Below are positions 31,821 through 39,747 of a DNA stretch of 64,000 bases, in pieces. A program made the position numbers and the translations under genes. This DNA comes from Mycetocola tolaasinivorans. Its GTDB lineage: Bacteria > Actinomycetota > Actinomycetes > Actinomycetales > Microbacteriaceae. Under the pieces are notes generated by a model. It was given only the letters and a program-made list of their open reading frames with translations, was not told the origin of the DNA and did not search any database. Position 1 is the first letter of the stretch. Each line of letters begins with the position of its first letter. The stretch lies in the NCBI RefSeq assembly GCF_003667565.1, contig NZ_RCUX01000006.1, positions 186,001-250,000 of the forward strand, written 5' to 3'.

Positions 31821-32807
31821 GTGGCAAACACCCCGCAGCGCGCGAGCGCGAAAGCACCCGTGCGTAACAAGCCCAAGGGCACCGGCAAGAGCGGGAACCC
31901 CGCGGCGCGGAAGATGCAGGCGGTGCGCCCGGCTCGCCTGGGCGACTGGATCGGCGGCGCGCGTCCGTTCACCCTCTCGATGGCGGTGGCCCCGGTGGCC
32001 ATCGGTACCGGTGCGGCGATCTTTGCGAGCGACCCGGGTGTGTACCACTGGGCACGGGCAATTCTCTGCCTCGTGATCGCGATCGCCCTGCAGATCGGCG
32101 TGAACTTCGCGAACGACTACTCCGATGGCATTCGTGGAACCGACGAGCACCGGGTTGGCCCGTCGCGCCTGGTTGGGAGTGGCCGGGCGAAGGCGCGCAC
32201 CGTTCTGACCGTGGCCCTGGTCTTCTTCGGCATCGCCGCGGTGGCCGGTATTATCCTGGTCATCGTGTCCGGGCTGTGGTGGCTGCTGATCGTGGGCTCC
32301 CTCGCGATTGTCGCGGCCTGGTACTACACCGGCGGCAAGCGCCCCTACGGCTACATGGGCCTCGGCGAGCTGTTTGTCTTCGTCTTCTTTGGCCTGGTGG
32401 CAACCCTCGGCACGACCTACGTGCAGATCGGTACGATCACCCAGCCGGCCATCGCAGGCGGTATCGCGGTGGGCTTCATCGCCGTCGCGACCCTGATGGT
32501 CAACAACCTGCGCGATATTGAGCAGGATCGTATCGCTGGCAAGCGCACCCTCTCGGTGCGCATCGGTGCCACGGCCACCCGCATCAGCTACGTCGTGCTC
32601 CTCCTGCTGGCTCTGGGCCTGGCGATCTGGCTCGCGCTCTTCATCCCGCTGGTCTGGGCCACCCTGTTCAGCCTGCTGGTGATGATCCCCGCGATCGTGA
32701 TCGTGCTCACCGGCAAGACGGCGCGCGAGTTTGTGCTGGTGCTGAAACTCACCGGTGTCGCGCAGCTGATCTTCGGGCTGACCCTGGCCTACGGCCTGGC
32801 GTTCTAA
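31821..32807 (+). CDS. menA: 1,4-Dihydroxy-2-naphthoate polyprenyltransferase
   Basis: 328 residues. A basic N-terminal tail of about 40 residues (KAPVRNKPKGTGKSGNP) precedes eight to nine membrane helices of the UbiA superfamily. The two Asp-rich catalytic motifs are NFANDYSDGIRGTD and DIEQDRIAGKRTLSVRIG. It attaches the polyprenyl chain to DHNA at the membrane, giving demethylmenaquinone for MenG. GTG 31821 has TGGAGGA 5-6 bases upstream. Confidence 0.94.
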   Translation: MANTPQRASAKAPVRNKPKGTGKSGNPAARKMQAVRPARLGDWIGGARPFTLSMAVAPVAIGTGAAIFASDPGVYHWARAILCLVIAIALQIGVNFANDYSDGIRGTDEHRVGPSRLVGSGRAKARTVLTVALVFFGIAAVAGIILVIVSGLWWLLIVGSLAIVAAWYYTGGKRPYGYMGLGELFVFVFFGLVATLGTTYVQIGTITQPAIAGGIAVGFIAVATLMVNNLRDIEQDRIAGKRTLSVRIGATATRISYVVLLLLALGLAIWLALFIPLVWATLFSLLVMIPAIVIVLTGKTAREFVLVLKLTGVAQLIFGLTLAYGLAF

Positions 32808-32813
32808 ACCTCC

Positions 32814-32868
32814 CGCACACGCAGAAGCCGCCCGAAACCTCAGGTTTCGGGCGGCTTCTGCGTGTGCG
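32814..32868. terminator. 55-bp bidirectional hairpin after menA
   Basis: Two exact 27-base arms separated by a single C (arm begins CGCACACGCAGAAGCCGCCC). It lies between converging menA and the DUF4229 gene; no T-run is needed given the stem strength. Confidence 0.8.
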
Positions 32869-32873
32869 AATGC

Positions 32874-33206
32874 CTACTTTTCGGTGCCGGTGGGGGCCGA
32901 TGAGGTGACCTCGGCCTCGCCCGCCGTGGGGAGGTCTGCTTCCTCGTGGTCGAGAAGGTCGTCCTCATCGTCGAGGTAGTCGTCTTCGACGTCCTCATCC
33001 TCGCCGTGAACCGGGTGACGTGCCTCGTAGAGCGAGGTGGCAACCCGCTCGCGCGGGGTGCGCAGGAAGACCAGCGAGAGTGCGAAACCCAGCACCGCGG
33101 CGGCGATGGCCGCCCACATCGGGGGGACGTTCAGCATCAGCAGGAGTGCGAGGGGCGCGGCAAAGGCCAGGAGGCGCAGGAGGGAAAAAAGAATCACGGA
33201 TCGCAT
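32874..33206 (-). CDS. DUF4229 small membrane protein
   Basis: 110 residues: two membrane helices (VILFSLLRLLAFAAPLALLL; MWAAIAAAVLGFALSLVFL) then FLRTPRERVATSLYEARH and a very acidic C-terminal tail (EDEDVEDDYLDDEDDLLDHE). This is the DUF4229 family, found near men genes in many actinobacteria, function unknown. ATG 33206 is chosen over a start at 33221 because GGGGGTG precedes it by 6-8 bases. Confidence 0.85.
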   Translation of the reverse strand: MRSVILFSLLRLLAFAAPLALLLMLNVPPMWAAIAAAVLGFALSLVFLRTPRERVATSLYEARHPVHGEDEDVEDDYLDDEDDLLDHEEADLPTAGEAEVTSSAPTGTEK

Positions 33207-33313
33207 CGGTTTCACCCCCACAGTCTACGTCTCCGCTGCCCGCACTCTCTCCGGAGTTCCTGAAAGCATTACGCGCACAGGGTATACGCGCGTCGGGAGC
33301 GTGGTCGGCCGGG

Positions 33314-33319
33314 TAGCAT
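33314..33319 (+). promoter_or_regulatory. Leaderless -10 box for the PLDc_N-menD pair
   Basis: TAGCAT, spacer GGAGCC, ATG 33326. Confidence 0.5.
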
Positions 33320-33325
33320 GGAGCC

Positions 33326-33811
33326 ATGCCCAGGTTCCTGTTTGCCCTCGTTGTGGTCCTCGTTGTGGCCACGGTCTACACGGTTGTGGATTGTGCCCTG
33401 CGTGATAACTCGCGTATTCGCGGGCTCTCGAAGCCCGTCTGGCTCGTGGTGATCCTCCTGCTGCCGGTGGCTGGTCTCGCCCTCTGGTACACGATCGGTC
33501 GCTCCCGCGGCCCGGCACCGCAGCCGCGCACCCCGGACGACGACCCCGCCTTCCTCGGCGATCTGCGTCGCGTGAGTGAGCAGGATGAGCGTATCCGTCG
33601 CCTCGAGGAGGAGCTCGCCGCTCTGGACGCCGAGATCGACCTGGACGACCCCAAGTACTTTGGCCCGCGCGACGGCGGTAACGCCGACGGCGGTACGCAG
33701 CCGCCGCAGAAGCCGGGCTCGCGTGGCACCGGTGCCACGTCGGCAGGCTCCGATGAGGTTCCGCCGCACGCTGGCGATGATTCCGGTTCGGGTTCCGAGC
33801 CGCGCCGATGA
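33326..33811 (+). CDS. PLDc_N-domain membrane protein
   Basis: 161 residues. Two N-terminal helices (FLFALVVVLVVATVYTVVDC; KPVWLVVILLLPVAGLALWY) ending in TIGRSRG form a PLDc_N domain, the membrane anchor also found at the start of cardiolipin synthases; no phospholipase HKD motif follows. A coiled-coil stretch (SEQDERIRRLEEELAALDAE) and a Gly/Ser-rich tail complete it. It overlaps menD by 4 bases (ATGA), so they are co-translated; a role beside membrane-bound menaquinone synthesis is possible but unproven. Confidence 0.85.
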   Translation: MPRFLFALVVVLVVATVYTVVDCALRDNSRIRGLSKPVWLVVILLLPVAGLALWYTIGRSRGPAPQPRTPDDDPAFLGDLRRVSEQDERIRRLEEELAALDAEIDLDDPKYFGPRDGGNADGGTQPPQKPGSRGTGATSAGSDEVPPHAGDDSGSGSEPRR

Positions 33812-35535
33812 CCGCGGGAGATTCCCCCGCAAGCACGTACGCGCGGGGTCTCGTCGCCGAGCTTATTCGCCTCGGCGTACGCGACGCCGTGGTGTGCCCG
33901 GGATCGCGCTCGCAGGCGTGGGCCCTGGCTTTTGCCGAGGCCGAGGCCGATGGGCGGATTCGCCTGCGGGTGCGCATCGATGAGCGCTCGGCCGGGTTCC
34001 TCGCGCTGGGTCTCGCGGCCGAGTCCGGCCGCCCCGTTCCCCTCGTTGTGACCAGCGGTACCGCGGTCGCGAACCTGCATCCGGCCGTGCTGGAGGCTCA
34101 TCACTCGCGGATTCCGCTGATCGTGCTGAGCGCCGATCGCCCGGCGGAGCTGCGTGGCATTCGGGCCAACCAGACCACCGCCCAGGCGCACCTGTTTGGT
34201 ACGGCCGCCCGGCTGAGCCTTGATGAGCCCGCACCTGATGCCGACGGTGATCAGGCCGAGCGGGCCGCGGGGCACGCCCGCGCCGCGGTGGCCGCGGCCA
34301 TCGGCGAGGTACCCGGCCCGGTTCAGCTCAACGTCGGGTTCCGTGAGCCGCTGTCCACCGCTCGTGCCGAGGCCATCGCTCTGCCGGAGTCCGCCGAATT
34401 CGACACGGACATCGCGGACATTGAGGCTCCGGCAACCGCCGAGGCCCGCACCCCCGAGCCCGTCGCCCCCGAGCCCCAGGTCCTCGAACGCGGACCGCGC
34501 ACGGTCGTGATCGCCGGAAATGGTGCCGGGCCGGACGCCGAGGAGCTCGCCCATCAGGGCGGATGGCCGCTGATCGCCGAGGTTTCCAGCGGCAGCCGCT
34601 ATGGCCGCGCGCTGATCGTGCCCTATCGCGATCTGCTCGATTCGCCGGAGTACGGCGGCCTGATCGAGCGCGTGATCGTGTTTGGTCACCCCACGCTGAG
34701 CCGGCAGATTCCCGCGCTACTGCGCCGCACAGACGTCGAAACCTGGGTGGTGTCGGCCGACGGCATCGAGCTGTTTGACCCGGGCCACAGCGCGCAGCGC
34801 GCGCCGCGGATCGCCGTGGCCGCCGGCCCGATCGATCGCGACTGGCTGGGCCACTGGGTCGTTGCCGCACGCGAGATCACCGCCGAGCGTTCGACCGACG
34901 TGGCACCGGATCTCGAGGCCGCGCACTCGCACGACCCCGCGACCCGGCTCGCCTACGTGCGCGAGGAGTTCAAAGCGGTGCGGGCGCGCGTGGATCGACG
35001 CCTCCTGGTGGAGTCCGTCTGGCGGGCCACCTGGCCGCATGACCGCCTGGTGTTTGGTGCCTCGCGGCTGATCCGGGTGGCCGATGAGGTGCTGCCGGGC
35101 AAGAAACTGCGGGTGTTTGCCAACCGCGGTCTGGCCGGAATCGACGGCACGATCGCGACCTCCACGGGTATCGCGCTCGCCCAGCAGGCCGAGTCCGAGA
35201 CCGGGCTGACCCGCGTGGTGCTCGGCGATCTGACGCTGCTGCACGACGTGGGCGGAATGCTGCGGGTACCGGGTGAGCAGTCGCCGCGCATTCAGATCAT
35301 CGTGGGTAACGACCACGGCGGCACCATCTTTGCGGGTCTCGAGGTCGCCGAGTCGACCCCCGATGCGCTCGCTGAGCGCGTGCTCTATACGCCCCAGGAG
35401 GTTGATCTGGAGGCGCTCGCGCGCGCCTACGGCTGGGAGTATCGCCGGGCGAAAACGCGTGCGGATCTGGATCAGGCGCTCACCGCGCCCACGACCGGCC
35501 CGGTGCTGATCGAGGTTCCGCTCACGCGCGACTAG
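33808..35535 (+). CDS. menD: SEPHCHC synthase
   Basis: 575 residues, thiamine-diphosphate enzyme: N-terminal VVCPGSRSQAWALAFAEA, catalytic-Glu region LVVTSGTAVANLHPAVLEAH and SADRPAELRGIRANQTT, C-terminal cofactor motif LGDLTLLHDVGGML to VGNDHGGTIFAGLE. It joins 2-oxoglutarate and isochorismate, the first committed menaquinone step. Overlaps the PLDc_N gene by 4 bases. A PPK2 gene follows 67 bases later. Confidence 0.94.
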   Translation: MTAGDSPASTYARGLVAELIRLGVRDAVVCPGSRSQAWALAFAEAEADGRIRLRVRIDERSAGFLALGLAAESGRPVPLVVTSGTAVANLHPAVLEAHHSRIPLIVLSADRPAELRGIRANQTTAQAHLFGTAARLSLDEPAPDADGDQAERAAGHARAAVAAAIGEVPGPVQLNVGFREPLSTARAEAIALPESAEFDTDIADIEAPATAEARTPEPVAPEPQVLERGPRTVVIAGNGAGPDAEELAHQGGWPLIAEVSSGSRYGRALIVPYRDLLDSPEYGGLIERVIVFGHPTLSRQIPALLRRTDVETWVVSADGIELFDPGHSAQRAPRIAVAAGPIDRDWLGHWVVAAREITAERSTDVAPDLEAAHSHDPATRLAYVREEFKAVRARVDRRLLVESVWRATWPHDRLVFGASRLIRVADEVLPGKKLRVFANRGLAGIDGTIATSTGIALAQQAESETGLTRVVLGDLTLLHDVGGMLRVPGEQSPRIQIIVGNDHGGTIFAGLEVAESTPDALAERVLYTPQEVDLEALARAYGWEYRRAKTRADLDQALTAPTTGPVLIEVPLTRD

Positions 35536-35602
35536 CGCTCATCCGCGGTTTTTCTCCTTCTGGGTCTGGTGCCAACCCCGGCCATGGGTGCACAATAACG
35601 TC

Positions 35603-36466
35603 ATGTCATTCCACTCTGAAGCCTGGTCCGAAGATCCTCAGAACGTCCTCCGGGTGGGTCCCGGCTTCCGCCTCGACGCGGTAGAAACGGACTCCACACC
35701 CGGCTTCAAGGGTGGGAAAAAGACCGGCGTTGCCGAGCTGGCGCGGGTTGTCGACACCCTGAGCGACCTGCAGGAGCGTCTGCACGCGGCCGCTACCTCG
35801 GGCGCGACCGACTCTGTTCTGCTCGTCCTCCAGGCGATGGATACCGCGGGTAAGGGCGGCATCGTCCGGCACGTGGTGGGCGCGGTCGATCCGCAGGGTG
35901 TGCAGCTGGCCTCATTCAAGAAGCCCACGGCAGAGGAGCTGGCGCACGACTTCCTGTGGCGCATCCACAAGCAGGTGCCCGCCGACGGCAAGATCGGTGT
36001 TTTTGACCGCTCGCACTATGAGGATGTGCTGATCGGGCGCGTGCGTAATCTGGCCCCGGCGGAGGAGATCGAGCGCCGCTACGAGGCCATCAATGAGTTT
36101 GAGCGTGAGCTGGTGGATTCGGGAACCCGGATCATCAAGATCATGCTGCAGATCAGCCCCGAGGTGCAGAAGAAGCGCCTGCTGGATCGCCTGGATCGCC
36201 CGGATAAGCACTGGAAGTTCACCCCCAACGACATCACCGAGCGTGAGGTGTGGCCGGACTATCAGGAGGCCTACCAGATCGCGCTCACCCGCACCTCGAC
36301 CGACTACGCGCCCTGGTACGTCGTGCCCGCCGACAATAAGTGGTACGCCCGCGTTGCCGTGCAGCACCTGCTCGTGGACGTGCTGAGCGAGATCGATCCG
36401 CAGTGGCCGACCGCGACCTACGATGTCGAGGAGGCGCGCGCCGCGCTGCAGGCCAGTAAGGTCTAG
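35603..36466 (+). CDS. Polyphosphate kinase 2 family protein (polyphosphate:nucleotide phosphotransferase)
   Basis: 287 residues of PPK2, which uses polyphosphate to phosphorylate nucleotides. Walker A is LLVLQAMDTAGKGGIVRHV, Walker B/catalytic Asp region VFDRSHYEDVL, and the lid region RLLDRLDRPDKHWKFTPND. Single-domain length and the HISP-like ILQISPEVQ segment place it with the short PPK2 proteins that act on ADP or AMP; the exact class is not resolved here. ATG 35603 starts MSFHSEAWS, the usual family N terminus, in preference to GTG 35588. Confidence 0.92.
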   Translation: MSFHSEAWSEDPQNVLRVGPGFRLDAVETDSTPGFKGGKKTGVAELARVVDTLSDLQERLHAAATSGATDSVLLVLQAMDTAGKGGIVRHVVGAVDPQGVQLASFKKPTAEELAHDFLWRIHKQVPADGKIGVFDRSHYEDVLIGRVRNLAPAEEIERRYEAINEFERELVDSGTRIIKIMLQISPEVQKKRLLDRLDRPDKHWKFTPNDITEREVWPDYQEAYQIALTRTSTDYAPWYVVPADNKWYARVAVQHLLVDVLSEIDPQWPTATYDVEEARAALQASKV

Positions 36467-36486
36467 CCCGCGCTCTCGGACACCTT

Positions 36487-36561
36487 CGCTAGGACAGTGC
36501 CCGCTAGGACAGCGTCCGCTAGGGCGGCGTTCGCTAGGGCGGCGTTCGCTAGGACAGCGCG
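36487..36561. repeat. Five tandem 15-bp repeats at the menF 3' end
   Basis: Units of CGCTAGG[AC/GC]... 15 bases long at 36487, 36502, 36517, 36532 and 36547: the second and fifth carry GGACAGCG, the third and fourth are identical (CGCTAGGGCGGCGTT). Read on the minus strand each unit contains TAG in the menF frame, so the real stop (36549-36551) is followed by four more in-frame stops. Confidence 0.9.
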
Positions 36562-37790
36562 TCGCGGATTGGGCGGAACTTGATCCCGGTCTCGCGGAAC
36601 TCCGATGCCGGATCCGATCCCGCGACGATGCCACCGCCGGCATACGCGGTGATGTCGCCCGCGGGGTCGACCTGGGCACCGCGCAGGGCGATGGCCCAGT
36701 CGCCGTTGCCGTGGGCGTCCACCCAGCCGGTGGGGCCGGCGTAGCGGCCGCGGTCGAAGGGCTCGAGCTCATCGATCAGGTCGATCGCGGCGGCGGTCGG
36801 GGTGCCGCCCACCGCCGCGGTGGGGTGCAGCGCCTGAATGAGATCGAGCACGCTCGCGCGATCGCTGATTCGGCCGGAGATGTCGGTGGCGAGGTGCCAG
36901 AGGTTCGGCAGGCGCAGGGTGAAGGGTGAGTCCTGCCCGTGGAGGCCCGCGGCGTGCGGGCCAAGGGCGGCGAGGGCGCTGCGCACGGCGTAGGCGTGCT
37001 CGTCGCGATCCTTGCGCGATTCCAGGAGGGTGTCGGCGGCGGCCTGATCGGCCTCGGCACCGTGCCCGCGGGCGGCGGTGCCGGCGAGCACGCGCAGCGA
37101 GAGCGAGCCGGCACGCACGCTGATGAGGGTTTCGGGGCTCGCGCCGATCATGCCGTCTACCGCATAGGTCCAGCACTGCGGGTAGGCGGCCGCGAGGTCT
37201 GCGGCCAGGCGGCGGCGATCCGCGCCCTCGGGCAACCGGCCGGTCAGTGTGCGCGCGAGCACCACCTTGGCAACGTCGCCGCGTGCGATGCGCTCGAGTG
37301 CGGTGCGCACGAGGGCCTGGTGGCGCTGATCGGCATCCGCGTCCTCGGCAAGCGGCACGGTGACGCTCTCACCCAGCGGGGTGCGCACGGGGGCACCCTC
37401 GGGGTAGGCTTCGCCGTCAATACTGATCTCGGTAATCCAGGCGTGCTCGCCGGAGCGGCCCACGATCTGGCGGGGCACGATCAGCACGCTTTCGGTGGCC
37501 GACGCCGCCGAGAACGCGATCGTGCCGAATGCGATCAGGCCGGTGCCGGGGAGGCGCACATCGTCATCAACACGCGCGGAGGCGGCGACGCTCTGCCAAT
37601 CCGCAGCAAGGTCGGTGATGCGGTCCTCGCCCGTGTGGACGAGACGAAGGGCCTCGCCGCTGCCCACGATTCCCGCGCCACCGCGCATCCAGATGAGCGG
37701 ATCGGTGCGGCTGGCAAACCCAAACAGGGTGCCGGGATCGGCCAGTGCACGAGTGGTGACATGGAGCCGAGGGATAACACGAGAGGACAC
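36549..37790 (-). CDS. menF: Isochorismate synthase
   Basis: 413 residues of the chorismate-utilising family: VVLARTLTGRLPE, GMIGASPETLISVRAG, LAGTAARGHGAE, LLESRKDRDEHAYAVRSA, LHPTAAVGGTPTAAA and the metal/active-site region GRYAGPTGWVDAHGNGDWAIALR. It makes isochorismate for MenD. It lies opposite the flanking genes. GTG 37790 follows a leaderless -10. The coding end is built into the 15-bp tandem repeat. Confidence 0.9.
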   Translation of the reverse strand: MSSRVIPRLHVTTRALADPGTLFGFASRTDPLIWMRGGAGIVGSGEALRLVHTGEDRITDLAADWQSVAASARVDDDVRLPGTGLIAFGTIAFSAASATESVLIVPRQIVGRSGEHAWITEISIDGEAYPEGAPVRTPLGESVTVPLAEDADADQRHQALVRTALERIARGDVAKVVLARTLTGRLPEGADRRRLAADLAAAYPQCWTYAVDGMIGASPETLISVRAGSLSLRVLAGTAARGHGAEADQAAADTLLESRKDRDEHAYAVRSALAALGPHAAGLHGQDSPFTLRLPNLWHLATDISGRISDRASVLDLIQALHPTAAVGGTPTAAAIDLIDELEPFDRGRYAGPTGWVDAHGNGDWAIALRGAQVDPAGDITAYAGGGIVAGSDPASEFRETGIKFRPIRDALS

Positions 37791-37796
37791 CCCCTT

Positions 37797-37802
37797 AGCC
37801 TA
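37797..37802 (-). promoter_or_regulatory. Leaderless -10 box for menF
   Basis: TAGGCT, spacer AAGGGG, GTG 37790 on the minus strand. Confidence 0.5.
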
Positions 37803-37896
37803 GGCGGTTTTGCATGAGTACACGCCGAGATATGCCGTAGCCGCCGTCCCGCGCCGTTTCACGCCGAGTGCGCAGGCATCGGGGGCCGAAAGTGTC

Positions 37897-37902
37897 TAGG
37901 AT
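37897..37902 (+). promoter_or_regulatory. Leaderless -10 box for menG
   Basis: TAGGAT, 7-base spacer, ATG 37910; supports this start over the longer frame from 37868. Confidence 0.45.
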
Positions 37903-37909
37903 AGTGACC

Positions 37910-38614
37910 ATGCACAAGGCCGATCTCTCTAAAGCGCCCACTCAGGTTTCGGCGATGTTTGACGAGGTGGCCCCGCGCTATGACCTCACAAACACCGTCC
38001 TGAGCCTCGGCAACGATCGCCTGTGGCGCGTGGTTACGACCCGCGCGATCGGCGCGGTCCCGGGCGAGCGCATTCTCGACCTGGCCGCCGGTACCGGCAC
38101 GTCCAGCGCCTCGATCGCCGGCACCGGTGCGAGCGTTGTGGCCGCGGACTTCTCCCCGGGCATGCTCGCCGAGGGCCGCCGTCGCTACGGCCACATCAAC
38201 CGCATCAGCTTTGTTGAGGCCGACGCCACCAAGCTGCCCTTCGCGGATAACGAGTTTGATGCCACCACGATCTCCTTCGGTCTGCGCAACGTGGTCAACC
38301 CCAAGCAGGCCATCGCCGAGATGCTGCGCGTGACCAAGCCGGGCGGTCGCCTCGTGATCTGCGAGTTCTCGACCCCGCCGAACACCCTGTGGCGTGGCCT
38401 CTATGACTTCTACCTGCACCGCGTTTCGCCGGTGCTGGTGCGTCTTGCCAGCTCCAACCCGGATGCCTACGACTACCTCAACGAGTCCATTCAGGCGTGG
38501 CCGGCGCAGGCCGAGCTCGCCGAGTGGATGCGCGAGGCTGGCTGGACAAACGTTGAGTACCGCAACCTCACGGGTGGTATCACCGCCCTGCACCGCGGTA
38601 CCAAGGCCAGCTAG
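37910..38614 (+). CDS. menG: Demethylmenaquinone methyltransferase (UbiE/MenG)
   Basis: 234 residues of a class I SAM methyltransferase: [20 protein letters not shown], motif [17 protein letters not shown], the UbiE signatures [11 protein letters not shown] and [13 protein letters not shown], then [15 protein letters not shown]. It adds the final methyl group to make menaquinone at the membrane surface. Ten bases later the polyprenyl diphosphate synthase begins, so side-chain and ring-finishing enzymes are co-expressed. Confidence 0.93.
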   Translation: MHKADLSKAPTQVSAMFDEVAPRYDLTNTVLSLGNDRLWRVVTTRAIGAVPGERILDLAAGTGTSSASIAGTGASVVAADFSPGMLAEGRRRYGHINRISFVEADATKLPFADNEFDATTISFGLRNVVNPKQAIAEMLRVTKPGGRLVICEFSTPPNTLWRGLYDFYLHRVSPVLVRLASSNPDAYDYLNESIQAWPAQAELAEWMREAGWTNVEYRNLTGGITALHRGTKAS

Positions 38615-38624
38615 GGTGGGTAGG

Positions 38625-39692
38625 GTGAACGATCGACCCGAGACTCGCATCACGAGTCTGTCTCAGCACCTTGGCCTGACCGAGCGTATTTTTGCGTCCC
38701 CCGCGACGAAGAAGCTGCTTCACGAGGTGGATGCCGGCCTGGTCCGGATCGAGGCCGGCCTCGAAAAGCAGCTGGCGTACACCGATTCGGTGGCCAACAG
38801 CATGAGCCGCTACCTCCTGGAGGCCGGCGGTAAGCGCATCCGACCGATGCTCCTGCTGCTCACCGCTCAGCTGGGTGAGGGCACGACCCCCGAGGTGGTG
38901 CTCGCGGCCGAGGCCATCGAGATCACGCACCTGGGTTCGCTGTATCACGATGACGTCATGGACGAGTCGGATAAGCGCCGCGGTGTGCCGAGCGCTCACA
39001 CGGTGTGGGGCAACTCCGCCGCGATCCTCACGGGTGACCTGCTCTTTGCCCGGGCCAGCCAGATCATGGCCGAGCTCGGTGAGCGTGCGATCCAGCTGCA
39101 GGCGAGCACGTTTGAGCGCCTGGTTCTCGGCCAGCTGCACGAGACCGTGGGCCCGCGCGAGGATGAAGACATTGAGGCGCACTACATCCAGGTGCTCTCG
39201 GACAAGACCGGTTCGCTCATCGCCGCCGCCGCCCGTACCGGCGTGATTTTCAGTCACGCCGACCCGGCCTATGAGGCCGCGGTGGTCGAGTACGGCGAGA
39301 AGGTGGGCATCGCGTTCCAGCTGATCGACGACGTGATCGATCTCTCCCCGGCACCCGAGGAAACGGGAAAGGTGCCCGGCACCGACCTGCGTGCGGGCGT
39401 GGCTACCCTGCCGATGATCTACCTGCGCCGCCTGGCCGAGACCGACCCGGAGGCCGCCGCCCTGGTGGCCCGGATCGAGACCGACAGCGAGGCCGAGCTC
39501 ACCGGTGCGGCCGCCGAAGACTTTACCGCGGCGATTGCCGCGCTGCGCGAACACGAGGTGACCGCCCGCACCCTCGCGGCCGCTCACCGCTGGTCCGAGG
39601 AGGCCGTGGCCGCCCTGGCCCCGCTGCCCAAGGGCCCGGTCAAGGATGCTCTCGTGCGCTTCGCCGAGACCATCGTTGAGCGCTCGAGCTAG
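38625..39692 (+). CDS. Polyprenyl diphosphate synthase (menaquinone side chain)
   Basis: 355 residues of a trans-prenyltransferase: first Asp-rich motif HLGSLYHDDVMDESDKRRG (DDxxD), second FQLIDDVIDLSP, GGKRIRPMLLLLTA and QVLSDKTGSLIAAAART. Residues before the first DDxxD are small (His-Leu-Gly-Ser-Leu-Tyr), consistent with long-chain products such as C40-C50, but chain length cannot be set. GTG 38625 has GGGTGGG ahead; it supplies the MenA substrate. Confidence 0.9.
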   Translation: MNDRPETRITSLSQHLGLTERIFASPATKKLLHEVDAGLVRIEAGLEKQLAYTDSVANSMSRYLLEAGGKRIRPMLLLLTAQLGEGTTPEVVLAAEAIEITHLGSLYHDDVMDESDKRRGVPSAHTVWGNSAAILTGDLLFARASQIMAELGERAIQLQASTFERLVLGQLHETVGPREDEDIEAHYIQVLSDKTGSLIAAAARTGVIFSHADPAYEAAVVEYGEKVGIAFQLIDDVIDLSPAPEETGKVPGTDLRAGVATLPMIYLRRLAETDPEAAALVARIETDSEAELTGAAAEDFTAAIAALREHEVTARTLAAAHRWSEEAVAALAPLPKGPVKDALVRFAETIVERSS

Positions 39693-39747
39693 TTTTACCC
39701 CTCGTTACCCCCGCGTCTGAGGACGCTAACAAAGGAGAAATTGACAC

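Noticed and set aside
36487..36561. Tandem 15-bp repeats as a CRISPR array
   Set aside because: The units are contiguous with no spacers, and no cas genes are near.
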